DNA of 58,198 nucleotides from Myxococcales bacterium (lineage in GTDB: Bacteria > Myxococcota_A > Polyangia > Polyangiales > Polyangiaceae): NCBI GenBank assembly GCA_004193285.1, contig SECP01000054.1, positions 1-58,198 of the forward strand, in the 5' to 3' direction. Positions 24,385-33,223 of this stretch are shown one piece after another. The notes under the pieces were generated by a model. That model did no database searches, was not told the DNA's origin, and was given only the letters and a program-made list of their open reading frames with translations. The translations under genes were made by a program, and so were the position numbers. Position 1 is the first letter of the stretch, and each line of letters opens with the position of its first letter.

Positions 24385-24918
24385 CTATCCGCCGGTATCG
24401 AAGACGCAGGTACCTTCGGGGGTGCACGTACCATCTGGCAGCCAGGGGCTCACGCTCGCGCAGTCGCCGTCCGTGTGACAGAACGCGAGGATGCCTTCGG
24501 AGCGGCAGGCCCGGTCATGCGTCATGCGCCAGCACTCCTCGCCGCCTGCGCAATCCTCCGGACCATCGCACAACGCAACGTTGATCGGGTCCAAACAGCC
24601 TTCTTCTGGGGTTGCGCAGCTGGGTCCCGTCGTGAGGCAGCAGAGTGTACCCACCGGGCAAGTCACCCCCGGCTCAAGCGCATTGTTCGCGCAGTAGAAG
24701 AAGTCCGAGCGATCGTCACCCGGAGTGCTCAAGTCGTCGTCCGGCTCACAGCTCGCGCTGCACCCGTCGCCGTTCGCTCGATTCCCGTCGTCGCACGCTT
24801 CACCCGCCGTCAGCAGGCCGTCCCCACACTCAGGCTCACCTTCACAGCCGCCTAGACCTATGAGTGTCAGCGTCAAAGCCATCGGCACGATGAGCCGTGC
24901 GTAGCCCCAGGTATTCAT
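24385..24918 (-). CDS. Cys-rich DUF4215-type lipoprotein
   Basis: From the ATG at 24918: MNTWGYARLIVPMALTLTLI, lipobox GLGGC, then a DUF4215 (Myxococcus Cys-rich) repeat CGDGLLTAGEACDDGNRANG with DGCSASC, and a Cys-rich domain with EDCAGGEECWRMTHDRAC and CHTDGDCASVSPW. Many paired Cys suggest an exported disulfide-bonded protein of 177 residues. The open frame continues upstream to 25149 through eight copies of a 15-bp unit that each encode M/V-N-Q-R-A; several potential ATG or GTG starts are therefore available. It precedes 23533 on the same strand. Confidence 0.78.
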   Translation of the reverse strand: MNTWGYARLIVPMALTLTLIGLGGCEGEPECGDGLLTAGEACDDGNRANGDGCSASCEPDDDLSTPGDDRSDFFYCANNALEPGVTCPVGTLCCLTTGPSCATPEEGCLDPINVALCDGPEDCAGGEECWRMTHDRACRSEGILAFCHTDGDCASVSPWLPDGTCTPEGTCVFDTGG

Positions 24919-25038
24919 CGCTCGCTGGTTCATCGCTCGCTGGTTCATCGCTCGCTGGTTCATCGCTCGCTGGTTCATCGCTCGCTGGTTCATCGCTCGC
25001 TGGTTCACCGCTCGCTGGTTCACCGCTCGCTGGTTCAT
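24916..25038 (-). repeat. 15-bp tandem repeat carrying an ATG/GTG in every copy
   Basis: Read on the minus strand, the unit is ATGAACCAGCGAGCG, eight copies; two have GTG for ATG. All copies are in frame with the lipoprotein that begins at 24918. The unit therefore repeats an initiation codon every five codons directly in front of the signal peptide. Confidence 0.9.
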
Positions 25039-25048
25039 CGCTCGCTCC

Positions 25049-25759
25049 GGCCCGTAGGCGGCTTCGACACGCGCCGCGTTTAGCAACGGTCGTACCCCAC
25101 CGAGCAGCGTCAGCCGGCCCGTCCGGCACCTCAGCGGGGTACTCCGCAATCGCGGCGGGCGCGGCGGGCGCGGCGGGCGCGGCGGACGTGCGGAGAGTGG
25201 CTCTCGAGTGCAGCACGCGGTAGAGCCGTCGGCGTTCGTCTCGCGTCAGCTAACGCAGTCGCTTTGCGCCGCGAAATTGCTCGAGCGAGGCGACCGTGTC
25301 GAGTCAGGCGTGCGCGCTGACCGTGAGCGCAGACGCCGTGAGCGCAGACGCACCGTGCGTGCTGGCAGGGTGGGGAACGGCCGCACCTCGAAAGGTGCGC
25401 AAATTCTCGGGTTGGCTGCCAGCGACGCGGCACAACCGGCAGAAACTCACGTGGCGTCCCCAGGTCTAGCAGCGCGGCTCCAGCTTGATCCGAAGCTGAA
25501 CGTCGCGGGCAACGCGGCGTCCGCTAAGCCGCGCCGGGTCGGGATCCCCGAGGCCCAGCTTGCGTTCCGCTCGACGACATTCGCTGGAGTAGGTTCGAAC
25601 GGCGGCACCGGTCGGCTGCAGGCCGGAGCTTGCCGCAATCCCGCTATCGAGCTCGCGCCAAGTCAAAACACCCTTGTCCTCGGCTAGCTGTCACTCGAAA
25701 GCTGACTGTCGGCGTTGCCCGTGCCGGTGCTGCGTCTTGGTTAGCGCCCCACCCTAGTC
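25049..25759. other. Intergenic, no gene seen
   Basis: About 700 bp. There is a GGGCGCGGC triplet repeat near 25155-25185 and a duplicated GTGAGCGCAGACGC at 25323-25346. No frame with codon bias or recognisable motifs on either strand. It separates divergent lipoprotein genes. Confidence 0.4.
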
Positions 25760-25789
25760 ATGCGGCAACCGCAATGCGGGTGGAGTCGT

Positions 25790-26265
25790 CCGCGTCGGAG
25801 GATGCGGATGGCGCGGATCGCGCGGATCGCGCGGATGAGGCGGATGGCGCGTCCGATTATGCGGATGGCGCGAAGGATGATGCGGACGATGCGGATGATG
25901 CGGACGATGCGGATGGCGCCGACGATGCGGATGGCGCGTCGGATGGCGCCGACGAGCGGATGGCGCGTCGGATGGCGCCGACGAGCGGATGGCGCGTCGG
26001 ATGACGCGGACGACGCGGACGACGCGGATGGCCCCCACGACGCGGATGGCCCCCACGACGCGGATGGCCCCCACGACGCGGATGGCCCCCACGACGCGGA
26101 TGGCTCCCACGACGCAGATGGCGCGTCGGATGGCGCCGACGATGCGGATGGCGCGTCGGATGGCGCCGACGACGCGGATGGCGCGTCGGATGGCGCCGAC
26201 GATGCGGATGGCGCGTCGGATGGCGCCGACGATGCGGATGGCGCGCATGATGGCGATGAGCGGAG
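25790..26265 (+). repeat. Satellite of GATGCGGATGGC words; 18-bp and 30-bp units
   Basis: Contains five copies of an 18-bp unit (GCGGATGGCCCCCACGAC) at about 26024-26113 and about five of a 30-bp unit (GCGGATGGCGCGTCGGATGG plus CGCCGACGAT) at about 26120-26240. Less ordered 6- to 15-bp words precede them. Unit lengths are multiples of three, so frames remain open on both strands; in the + frame joined to the next gene it reads as D-A-D-G repeats. Probably non-coding, as a signal peptide starts only at 26300. Confidence 0.85.
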
Positions 26266-26299
26266 GAAGCGCGGCCCGGTTCGTGCTCGGCGCCGGCGC

Positions 26300-27679
26300 A
26301 TGACGCTTTCGCTACCTTCTAGTCCGCGCCTCCGCTCCTGGTTTCATCCCAAGTCGTGGCACGCGGTGCTTGGCATGCTCGGCTTTTTTCCACCCGTGTT
26401 CGGCGTCTTGCCCAGGTCCTGTGAACCGGAAGGACCCGGAGGACCGGGCACTGGTGGTACCTCCGCGGGGGAAGCCGGACAAGGCGGCTCCGGCGCAGAA
26501 GCCGGACAAGGCGGCTCCAGCGCGGAAGCCGGACAAGGTGGGACCACGGCGGGCCAAGGTGGAACGCAAGCCGGGCAAGGAGGCTCGAGCCCAGAAGCAG
26601 GCCAGGGTGGAAGCGCAGCCGGGGCAGCCGGCGCCGAGGGCGGAGCCGGCGGCGAAACGCCTAGCGACCGCGTCGTGGAGCCGTTGCTCGGTTGCGTCAC
26701 GGGCGTCAGCGGCAAGGAGACGCCAGGTGTCTTTGATGTGATCGAGATGCACTACCAAATGGGCCAGCCCGAAGATCAGCGCTGGCTGACTGATTGGAGC
26801 GGCGATGGGCAAACCGCGGTCGGCGTGCACACCAATCCACCCTACGACGACAATACCGCTTACGCGGCGTTCTTCGTCCGCTGGAAGCCAGTCGTGGGTT
26901 GGCAGCTCGACGCGAAGATACGCATCGAGCTCACGACGTTCAACGAGCCAACCACGTACCTGACGAATTGCGACGACCGCGTGCGCGTGCAGCGCGACGG
27001 AACTGGCTGGATCTACAGCAACGTTTCTGGCCTTAGCGTTCCAAACGAAAGCCCCGGCCTCTTCCACGATGACCTGCTCCTGTCCGAAGACGGCACCGCC
27101 ATCAGCTTCCTCACCGGCATTCGCGATCAGGTCCGGCCTTGGACTGAGTGGCACGACATCAACGGGAACGAGAAATCGCTCATCCTGGACTCGGTATACA
27201 GCCTGTCAGCAGACGGCTTGACCGCGTTCGGCATCAGCAGCTGCTACACCGTGAGCTGCACGTTCCCGAAGACCTTCCGCTGGCGCCCGCTGGAAGGCTA
27301 TGCCGACATCTCCACGACCGCTCCCACTCCGTACGTGGCCGCCGACGGCGAAAGCATCGTCTACAACTACAACGAGACGCACCTGGGCATTTGGCGCGAA
27401 GGCAGCATCGATATCATCGACTGCGTCGATGCTTGCAAAGCGGTGGCTTGGAGCTCACGCGCCCAGGTGCTGCTCGTCAACCGCAATGAGGACTTCTTCA
27501 TCTGGACGCGCCCGCATGGCTTCCGCCGCTTGGTGGACCTGATCAACATCCCCGCAGACACCATCATCGTACCCAGCGGCCTCTCGCTGGACGGCTGGAC
27601 CGTCACCGGCGAAGCGTTCAACGAATCAGTCGTGTACGCCAACTTTCGCGCCACCTTGAAAGCCGACGCTTTCAAGTGA
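26300..27679 (+). CDS. Gly-rich exported protein, paralogue of the 21593 lipoprotein
   Basis: From the ATG at 26300 (459 aa): a basic N-terminus, hydrophobic HAVLGMLGFFPPVFGVLP ending PRSC (a loose lipobox), then a linker with repeated AGQGGSS/AEAGQGG units to about residue 125. The C-terminal 330 residues hold DWSGDGQTAVGVHTNPP, LLSEDGTAISFLTGI, YSLSADGLTAFGISSC and GLSLDGWTVTGEAF, spaced as in a HAF-like propeller and like the paralogue at 21593. Likely surface protein of unknown role. The frame is open upstream through the satellite to 25760. Confidence 0.75.
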   Translation: MTLSLPSSPRLRSWFHPKSWHAVLGMLGFFPPVFGVLPRSCEPEGPGGPGTGGTSAGEAGQGGSGAEAGQGGSSAEAGQGGTTAGQGGTQAGQGGSSPEAGQGGSAAGAAGAEGGAGGETPSDRVVEPLLGCVTGVSGKETPGVFDVIEMHYQMGQPEDQRWLTDWSGDGQTAVGVHTNPPYDDNTAYAAFFVRWKPVVGWQLDAKIRIELTTFNEPTTYLTNCDDRVRVQRDGTGWIYSNVSGLSVPNESPGLFHDDLLLSEDGTAISFLTGIRDQVRPWTEWHDINGNEKSLILDSVYSLSADGLTAFGISSCYTVSCTFPKTFRWRPLEGYADISTTAPTPYVAADGESIVYNYNETHLGIWREGSIDIIDCVDACKAVAWSSRAQVLLVNRNEDFFIWTRPHGFRRLVDLINIPADTIIVPSGLSLDGWTVTGEAFNESVVYANFRATLKADAFK

Positions 27680-27687
27680 TCGCCGCA

Positions 27688-27731
27688 CCGGCGGTCGCGT
27701 AAGCCTGACGCTCGGCCTACGCGACCGCCGG
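27688..27731. terminator. 14-bp inverted repeat between convergent genes
   Basis: CCGGCGGTCGCGTA pairs perfectly with TACGCGACCGCCGG around a 16-base loop that can extend pairing (AGCC with GGCC). It starts eight bases after the + strand lipoprotein stop and faces the minus-strand gene ending at 27809, so it can serve both strands. Confidence 0.75.
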
Positions 27732-27808
27732 GAGGCAGTGAGGTCACTTGCCAGAGCAGTCGCAAACCTCACTAATTTACGGAGCGACGACTTCGGCGGG
27801 TGGCGTGT

Positions 27809-28636
27809 TCACGGGGCATTGGCCGGAGGTTCGCGGCGAGCGGCGGCGAGGCGACTGCGTTCGGACCTGCGCGCGAGCGCGGCGATGAGCAGCGACGCGG
27901 CGAGCATGCCAGCCATGATCGGCCAGGCGTCGGGCTGGAAGTTGCCGGAGGCGTCGAACATGCGCGCGCCGAGGTAACTGACGACGAGCAGTGGCGGCAC
28001 ATAGCCCGCCATCGAGCCCCAGAAGTGCGTCCAAAACGGCACGTTGGAGACGCCGAAGAACGAGTGCAGGAGCTGCGGCATCCAGAAGAGGAGCCGCAGC
28101 ACGACCACCGTCTGGAACGCGCTTCGTTCCAGCGATTCGTTGTACTTGCGGAAGCGCACCGGAATGCGCGCCGATACCCAGTCCTTGGCGAGGAAACGCG
28201 CAAACGAAAAGCCAACCACGCTCGCCCCCATGGTCCCTGCCATCGACAGCGCGAAGGCGGTCTTCCACGGCCAGATGAGCGGCGCAGCAACGATGAAGAT
28301 CGTCCCCGGAACCCCAAATGGCTGCAGAAGCGTGTAGGCCACCACGAACAGCAGGTAACCCCACCCCCCCATGGCCACGAGCTTATCCGCCAGCGTCTTC
28401 GGATCCGACACTTGGGCAAAGACCCCAAAGTGATACGCAGCAAGCAGCCCCAGCAGCACCACGAGCACGACGCCGATCCGCGCGATCAAGCGCCGGCTCC
28501 GTCGGCGTTTGGCGGATTTCGCGTGACCGGTCGCGCGTTGGAAAGGGCGTGGCGTCTCAAGGGAGCCCTGCGCTGCTGTATTCGCTGTCCACCACAGCTG
28601 CGGCGCGCTGCGAGCTGAGCTTCGTGATCGGCGCAT
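27809..28636 (-). CDS. TVP38/TMEM64 (VTT-domain) membrane protein
   Basis: Integral membrane protein: a basic N-terminus, TM at about residues 53-72 (IARIGVVLVVLLGLLAAYHF), then the VTT/SNARE-associated domain with LLFVVAYTLLQPFGVPGTIF, ALSMAGTMGASVVGFSFARF, FQTVVVLRLLFWMPQLLHSF and a final TM near 235-255. The F/Y-x-x-x-R and G-x(4)-G elements of DedA-like proteins are visible. These proteins are lipid scramblase-like or transporters of undecaprenyl phosphate. The start is uncertain: no good ribosome site before 28636, and the first 40 residues look non-native. Confidence 0.8.
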   Translation of the reverse strand: MRRSRSSARSAPQLWWTANTAAQGSLETPRPFQRATGHAKSAKRRRSRRLIARIGVVLVVLLGLLAAYHFGVFAQVSDPKTLADKLVAMGGWGYLLFVVAYTLLQPFGVPGTIFIVAAPLIWPWKTAFALSMAGTMGASVVGFSFARFLAKDWVSARIPVRFRKYNESLERSAFQTVVVLRLLFWMPQLLHSFFGVSNVPFWTHFWGSMAGYVPPLLVVSYLGARMFDASGNFQPDAWPIMAGMLAASLLIAALARRSERSRLAAARREPPANAP

Positions 28637-28808
28637 TCATCGACTTGCTCGAAAAGGCGACTCCGTGCCGACTATTGGTCACTTCGTTAACGGGCTTCCG
28701 GGTCGCATTACTTCGGCCCTACTGGCCAACGTTCACATTGAACGGCAGTGACGCCGCCCAATGTGGATACTGGACGAATGAGCACGGAAAGGCATCCCAA
28801 TTTGAACA

Positions 28809-28875
28809 TCAGTAGCTCGCCTTGAGCGGTTGTTCCACGAGCCGAAACCCGGCATTGGCGCTCGTGAGTCCGAAG
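28809..28875 (-). pseudogene. Possible relic of an FGE domain C-terminus
   Basis: The minus strand reads SANAGFRLVEQPLKASY before a stop at 28809. N-x-G-F-R-(L/C)-V is how FGE-sulfatase domains end. No other part of the domain is found; the frame runs straight out of the stop of the lipoprotein at 28882. With the fragments at 1-1353 this would be a second decayed FGE locus. Confidence 0.3.
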
Positions 28876-28881
28876 CGTCGT

Positions 28882-30384
28882 CTAATTACGACCATAGCGG
28901 TCAACGCGAAGCTCTTCTATGCGCGTCGTCGCCGTCTCAATCCCCGTCTCAGTCGCAACACGCAGATACTTGCCCGTACTGTCCGTGTCCAACAGAGATG
29001 GATCCGTCTGCGTTGAGATAATTGGGCCAGCGTACGAGCCAGACCTTACGGTGAGGGAGCCGACGCCTCCGTCGCGATCGAATTGCACGAAGTACGGCTG
29101 ACCATCGACAAACGTGGTCCCAGCAAAGGTCTCAGGACTTGGTGCACCACGAAAGATGCTAGCGAACGTTGCATCACTCTGCGGCCCCCAAACCCAGAAG
29201 CCTTGAGCGACAATTGCAGTCGTCATGTCATGGGCAACATTGTAGTTGATATCCATCCAGAGCATACCGACCATGCTCACGGTCGCTCGGATGCGAAGGC
29301 CGTCGAGGGGCAAGTCGTTCACCAGCACACGCGCGGATGCGAGCTGGCTCAACTCGAGCGCACCGCCAACAATTCGTGCGGCGCTGCTCGACGCTGTCCA
29401 AGCGTGAGTTGCGGGCAAGTCCGGCGTGCCCACGCTGGTTGAGTCCGGCCTTTCGAAGGTATCCACGAAGACCGGCTCGTACGCAGCCGCATCGGCGCCG
29501 CACTCTGAGAAGGCGAGGTCGTCGATCGATGGATCAGCTCCCGGTGAACCGGACAAGTTGACGGATGTCTTGAAACCACTCGAGGTGGCTAGCCATGGGC
29601 CTGCCGACAGCATGCCCTTGTTGACCGAATCACCCTCCGAGCCGTAGCTCACGGTGCTGAGAACGACCTCCGTGCCCGAGTCCTGGAATCGGGCTTCGAC
29701 GAAGTAGTCCGAACCGGTCTTCAAAGCGCCAACGCTAGACTCAGCGACGATCTGAATGCCCTCGCTCAGGACGATCTTGCCGGATGCGTGGACCGCCAGC
29801 CGGACGCCGCCGGAGCCATCCGCCGCGGCATTGACGGCGACGGCTGCTTGTTGAGCGGCAGCCGTGAAGCGCGCTCGGAAGCGCAGCCTGGCGCTTTCGA
29901 GCGCGAAGCGGCGGCCCTGACCCACGATGGCTGTACCCGCGCCTGTGAGCCGTTCATCAGCGATGGCGACGCCGCCGATTTTGGCCCATGGGAACGACGG
30001 AGCATCCGCGGTCCCTAGCGCCTCGCCGTCGGGAAACGTGAAGCTGCTGGATAGCAAATCGGTGTAGCCCTCGGCGCAACCGGATTGCTGGCCGCCGACG
30101 CCAGCACCCGCCTCGCCTCCAACCGGACCTCCTGTCGTCTGGCCCGATTCGCCTCCGCCGGTTACCCCACGCGTCTCACCGCCACCAGACGCATCCCCAC
30201 CGGTCATCCCTGCATCTTCAGAGTTACCGCCTTCATTGCCTTCTCCACCGCGGGAGGCGTCACACTCCGCGCCGCCATGGCAGACCTTGAAGCGCTCGTT
30301 GCAAGCCGAAGGCACAAGAACCGCGGCGATGGCCAACGTTATCACCATCCCCGCCCCCGCCTGCTTCGCCGCCCGCGTCTTCAT
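28882..30384 (-). CDS. Gly-rich lipoprotein with two LamG-like domains
   Basis: Signal peptide GAGMVITLAIAAVLVPSAC with Cys near residue 28, a Gly/Glu/Thr linker to about 100, then two tandem jelly-roll-type domains. The first (SFTFPDGEALGTADAPSFPW to DPSIDDLAFSECG) and second (VDTFERPDSTSVGTPDLPAT to IEELRVDRYGRN) share the pattern F-x-R/F-P-D-x...L-G-T. That pattern is typical of concanavalin-like domains that bind polysaccharide. 500 residues, exported, function unknown. Confidence 0.78.
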   Translation of the reverse strand: MKTRAAKQAGAGMVITLAIAAVLVPSACNERFKVCHGGAECDASRGGEGNEGGNSEDAGMTGGDASGGGETRGVTGGGESGQTTGGPVGGEAGAGVGGQQSGCAEGYTDLLSSSFTFPDGEALGTADAPSFPWAKIGGVAIADERLTGAGTAIVGQGRRFALESARLRFRARFTAAAQQAAVAVNAAADGSGGVRLAVHASGKIVLSEGIQIVAESSVGALKTGSDYFVEARFQDSGTEVVLSTVSYGSEGDSVNKGMLSAGPWLATSSGFKTSVNLSGSPGADPSIDDLAFSECGADAAAYEPVFVDTFERPDSTSVGTPDLPATHAWTASSSAARIVGGALELSQLASARVLVNDLPLDGLRIRATVSMVGMLWMDINYNVAHDMTTAIVAQGFWVWGPQSDATFASIFRGAPSPETFAGTTFVDGQPYFVQFDRDGGVGSLTVRSGSYAGPIISTQTDPSLLDTDSTGKYLRVATETGIETATTRIEELRVDRYGRN

Positions 30385-30462
30385 CTCGAGCTGTGTTTCG
30401 CACCCGGCCCCCTGGACGTCAATCCGGGTGCGGTCGGAATGACGGCACAGCGTCAGATTGCG

Positions 30463-30972
30463 CTACGGGCAGTCCGTGCCGCCTTCGGGCTTGGCGCCTT
30501 GCTCGAGCCAGCCGAGTAGCGTCGCCTTCTCTTCGGCGGTGAGCGGTTCCACCGGCGGCATGATGCCGGGCGGGTCGTTGAGTGCGACGTACGGCATGAA
30601 GTCTTGCTCGACGCTGGGGATCATGATCTCCCACCACCGCTTGTTAGACATGTAGTAGCGCGCTTGCGTGTCTTCGTACGTCAAGAACGGTACTGGAGCA
30701 GAGTTGCGGAGCGGGTCGCCGTGACAGCGTTGGCACTTGTTGCGAATGACGATGAGGGCGTTGCAGAACGAAACGCCTTCTTCGCTCGCTTCGCCGCCGA
30801 CCGTGGCCCCCCCATCTGAGCCGCCCGTCGCTAGGCCGCCGCCGCTACCAGCGTCCGGGAGCGGGCCGCCCTTGCGCTCCACACTGGGGTCGTCCGCGCA
30901 ACCGAGCGTTAGTGAGAGGAACACGAAAGCGCAGGTAAGCTTCGAGCCGCTGAGGAACATGATGGTGTTCAT
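30463..30972 (-). CDS. Lipoprotein with single cytochrome-c-like motif
   Basis: From the ATG at 30972: MNTIMFLSGSKLTCAFVFLS then LTLGC lipobox, a Gly-rich linker, and CQRCH (C-x-x-C-H) with the typical CHGDPLRNSAPVPF segment. The C-terminal MPPVEPLTAEEKATLLGWLE is a standard cytochrome-c tail where M acts as the second iron ligand. A periplasmic or surface haem protein of 169 residues; the electron partner is unknown. Part of a run of minus-strand lipoprotein genes (28882-31718), spaced by tens of bases. Confidence 0.8.
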   Translation of the reverse strand: MNTIMFLSGSKLTCAFVFLSLTLGCADDPSVERKGGPLPDAGSGGGLATGGSDGGATVGGEASEEGVSFCNALIVIRNKCQRCHGDPLRNSAPVPFLTYEDTQARYYMSNKRWWEIMIPSVEQDFMPYVALNDPPGIMPPVEPLTAEEKATLLGWLEQGAKPEGGTDCP

Positions 30973-31049
30973 CGTCGAAAGGTCAAATGACCGAAGGCGT
31001 AGCTTCTCGCGAAACCACGCCTTCGGCAATCAACGCGACTGACTATTCG

Positions 31050-31718
31050 TTACTGCTGAACCTTCGTCTCGTTGCAGGATCCGTTGCCGACGGCACCTGC
31101 CGTGTGCGGGCAATGCGTGTCCTTGCTCTGGCCCTTGGTCGTGATGTTCTCGAGGTGGGTGATCCAGCAACTGAGGCCCTTTTCGCCCGCCGCCTCCGTT
31201 GATTTGCACTGCTTGATGCATTCGGCTTCGCTGTCGTTCTGCATCGGAAGCTTGCCCGCACAGACGGTGATGAGGCCCATCGCGCCGGAGCACCACTTGG
31301 TGCAGTCAGCGCTCGGACCACCGCCCGTGCCGCCGCCGCCACCCGCGCCGCCGCCACCGCCGGTACCGCCGCTGCCGCCCGTGCCGCCGCTGCCGCCCGC
31401 GCCGCCGCTGCCGCCCGTGGCCCCACCGCTCCCGCCGCTGCCGCCTGCGCCGCCGGTGCCGCCCGTGGCCCCACCGCTGCCGCCGCTGCCGCCGGTGCCG
31501 CCCGTGGCGCTGCCGCCGGTGCCGCCGGTGCTGCTGCCGCTGGCGGAGGTGCCGCCGGTGGAGCTACCGCCCGCCGCGGTGCCGCCCGCCGCGGTGCCGC
31601 CGCTGGAGGTGCCGGCGGTGGACGCGGGAGGCGTGGTTTCGTCGCCGCAGCCGGCGAGAGAGAGCGCGGCGAGAGTGCCGGCGCCGAGAATGAATCCAAG
31701 CTGACGAAGATTTTTCAT
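31050..31718 (-). CDS. Gly/Ser/Thr-rich lipoprotein
   Basis: Signal MKNLRQLGFILGAGTLAAL ending LAGC, then about 110 residues of GGTGGSGG-type linker, then a small Cys-rich domain of about 85 residues (DCTKWCSGAMGLITVCAG, ECIKQCKSTEAAGEKGLSCW, HCPHTAGAVGNGSC) with eight Cys that could form four disulfides. The tail suits an extracellular knot-like fold on a flexible tether. The start has GGGGTAA upstream. First gene of the minus-strand run of lipoproteins. Confidence 0.78.
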   Translation of the reverse strand: MKNLRQLGFILGAGTLAALSLAGCGDETTPPASTAGTSSGGTAAGGTAAGGSSTGGTSASGSSTGGTGGSATGGTGGSGGSGGATGGTGGAGGSGGSGGATGGSGGAGGSGGTGGSGGTGGGGGAGGGGGTGGGPSADCTKWCSGAMGLITVCAGKLPMQNDSEAECIKQCKSTEAAGEKGLSCWITHLENITTKGQSKDTHCPHTAGAVGNGSCNETKVQQ

Positions 31719-31844
31719 GATGTGTTACCCCTTTAGCAACGCGGCGGGAGCATCCGAGAAGACGCCGTCAGCGTCAAGGAAGCGGCTGCGAATTGCGGGT
31801 GTTCGCGGCCGCTAGGTGCGCGCTGACGGCGCGTGCCGCCGCGC

Positions 31845-33116
31845 TCAGCTGTCGGCGGGGATGCTGCGGGCGCGTTTGCTGTGCGCGCTGGGGCGCTCGT
31901 CCGTGAGGCGCTCGACTTCCATGCGCTCGGCGCGCCGGGCGGTGGCGCGCGTGACCGTGAAGCGCCAGCCGTGCCACTCGACTTTGTCGCCGATGCGGGG
32001 GACGCGGCCGACGAGCTCGGCGACGAAGCCGGCGACCGTGACCATCTCGGAGTCTTCGTCGACTTCCAGGATTTCGAAGAGCTTGCGCGTCTCCGCCATA
32101 CCGCGGCAGACGAGCTTGCCGTCGGCGCGGCGGATGATGCTCTGGTCGACGCGGTCGGTTTCGTCTTCGATTTCGCCAACGATTTCTTCGAGCACGTCTT
32201 CCAGGGTGATGATGCCTTGGGTGCCGCCGTACTCGTCCACGACGAGCGCGAGGTGGCGGCGCTGCTCTTGGAAGGTGCGGAGGACGCGCTCCAGCTGGGC
32301 GGCGGCGGGGATGACCAGCAGCGGCGTCGCGAGCGCCTTCCAGTCCGGATCCTCCGGTGTCTCGCGCAGCTTGAACATCAAGTCTTTGACGAGGACCATG
32401 CCCTCGAAGCGGTCCGGGTTGCCGTCCTCCGTGAAGGGGAAGCGGCTGTGGCCGGACTCACGCACCACCTGCAAGTTTTCCTCGAGGTCGCGCTCACCCG
32501 AGAGGTAGACGACGCGCGCGCGCGGGACCATCACGTCGTAGGCGGTGAGCTCCCGCAGCGCAGTGGCGCCTTCGATCATGTCCGCGACGCGGCCGGCGAC
32601 CGCGCCCTCCGTGCGGCCCAAGGCGACGAGGAGCTTGATCTCCTCCACCGAGGTGACCGGATTGGCGTGGTCGCCGCGCACCAGGCCCGCGAACAAGCTG
32701 GTCAGCCAGAGGATGGGCTTGAGCACGACCACGAGCACGCGCACCGAGTACGCGACCGGCACCGCGAGAGCGGGCGCGTAGGTGACGCCCAGCGTCTTGG
32801 GGATGATCTCGGAGAAGACGAGCACGGCGACGGTGAAGCCGACCGAGAACACCCAGAGCGTCTTCTCGCCGAAGACGTTCACGTACATGGCGCCGCACAC
32901 GGAGGCGCCCACCGTGTGCGCGACGGTGTGGAAGGAGACGATGGCCGCGATCGGCAAGTCGATCTCGCGCTTGAACTCGCGCAAGATCTGAGCGCCGCGG
33001 GAGCGGCCGAGCGCCTCCACTTGAGCGTGGGTCACGCTCAAGACGACCGCCTCGCTCACGGAGCAGAAGAAGGAGACGACGAGCGACCAGAGTACGACGA
33101 GGACGAGCAGGAGCAT
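31845..33116 (-). CDS. CNNM / CorC-HlyC family membrane protein
   Basis: Three domains in 423 residues: an N-terminal DUF21 membrane domain (residues 1-170, four hydrophobic segments including LLVLVVLWSLVVSFFCSVSE and AVLVFSEIIPKTLG), a CBS pair (ELTAYDVMVPRARVVYLSGE and ERVLRTFQEQRRHLALVVDE with YGGTQGIITLEDVLEE), and a C-terminal CorC_HlyC domain (ETRKLFEILEVDEDSEMVTV). Members are Mg2+ efflux or transport-associated proteins. Length and order are normal. Alone, followed on the same strand by the lipoprotein at 31718. Confidence 0.92.
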   Translation of the reverse strand: MLLLVLVVLWSLVVSFFCSVSEAVVLSVTHAQVEALGRSRGAQILREFKREIDLPIAAIVSFHTVAHTVGASVCGAMYVNVFGEKTLWVFSVGFTVAVLVFSEIIPKTLGVTYAPALAVPVAYSVRVLVVVLKPILWLTSLFAGLVRGDHANPVTSVEEIKLLVALGRTEGAVAGRVADMIEGATALRELTAYDVMVPRARVVYLSGERDLEENLQVVRESGHSRFPFTEDGNPDRFEGMVLVKDLMFKLRETPEDPDWKALATPLLVIPAAAQLERVLRTFQEQRRHLALVVDEYGGTQGIITLEDVLEEIVGEIEDETDRVDQSIIRRADGKLVCRGMAETRKLFEILEVDEDSEMVTVAGFVAELVGRVPRIGDKVEWHGWRFTVTRATARRAERMEVERLTDERPSAHSKRARSIPADS

Positions 33117-33223
33117 GACAGGGCGATCGCGAAGCCCGGCAGGCTAGCATCCCGCGCGGAAAGCCCCGCGTGCCGCGCGCAGAAGGCGCAAAACACGCGG
33201 GTTTGTAGGAATCACGAACGAGC

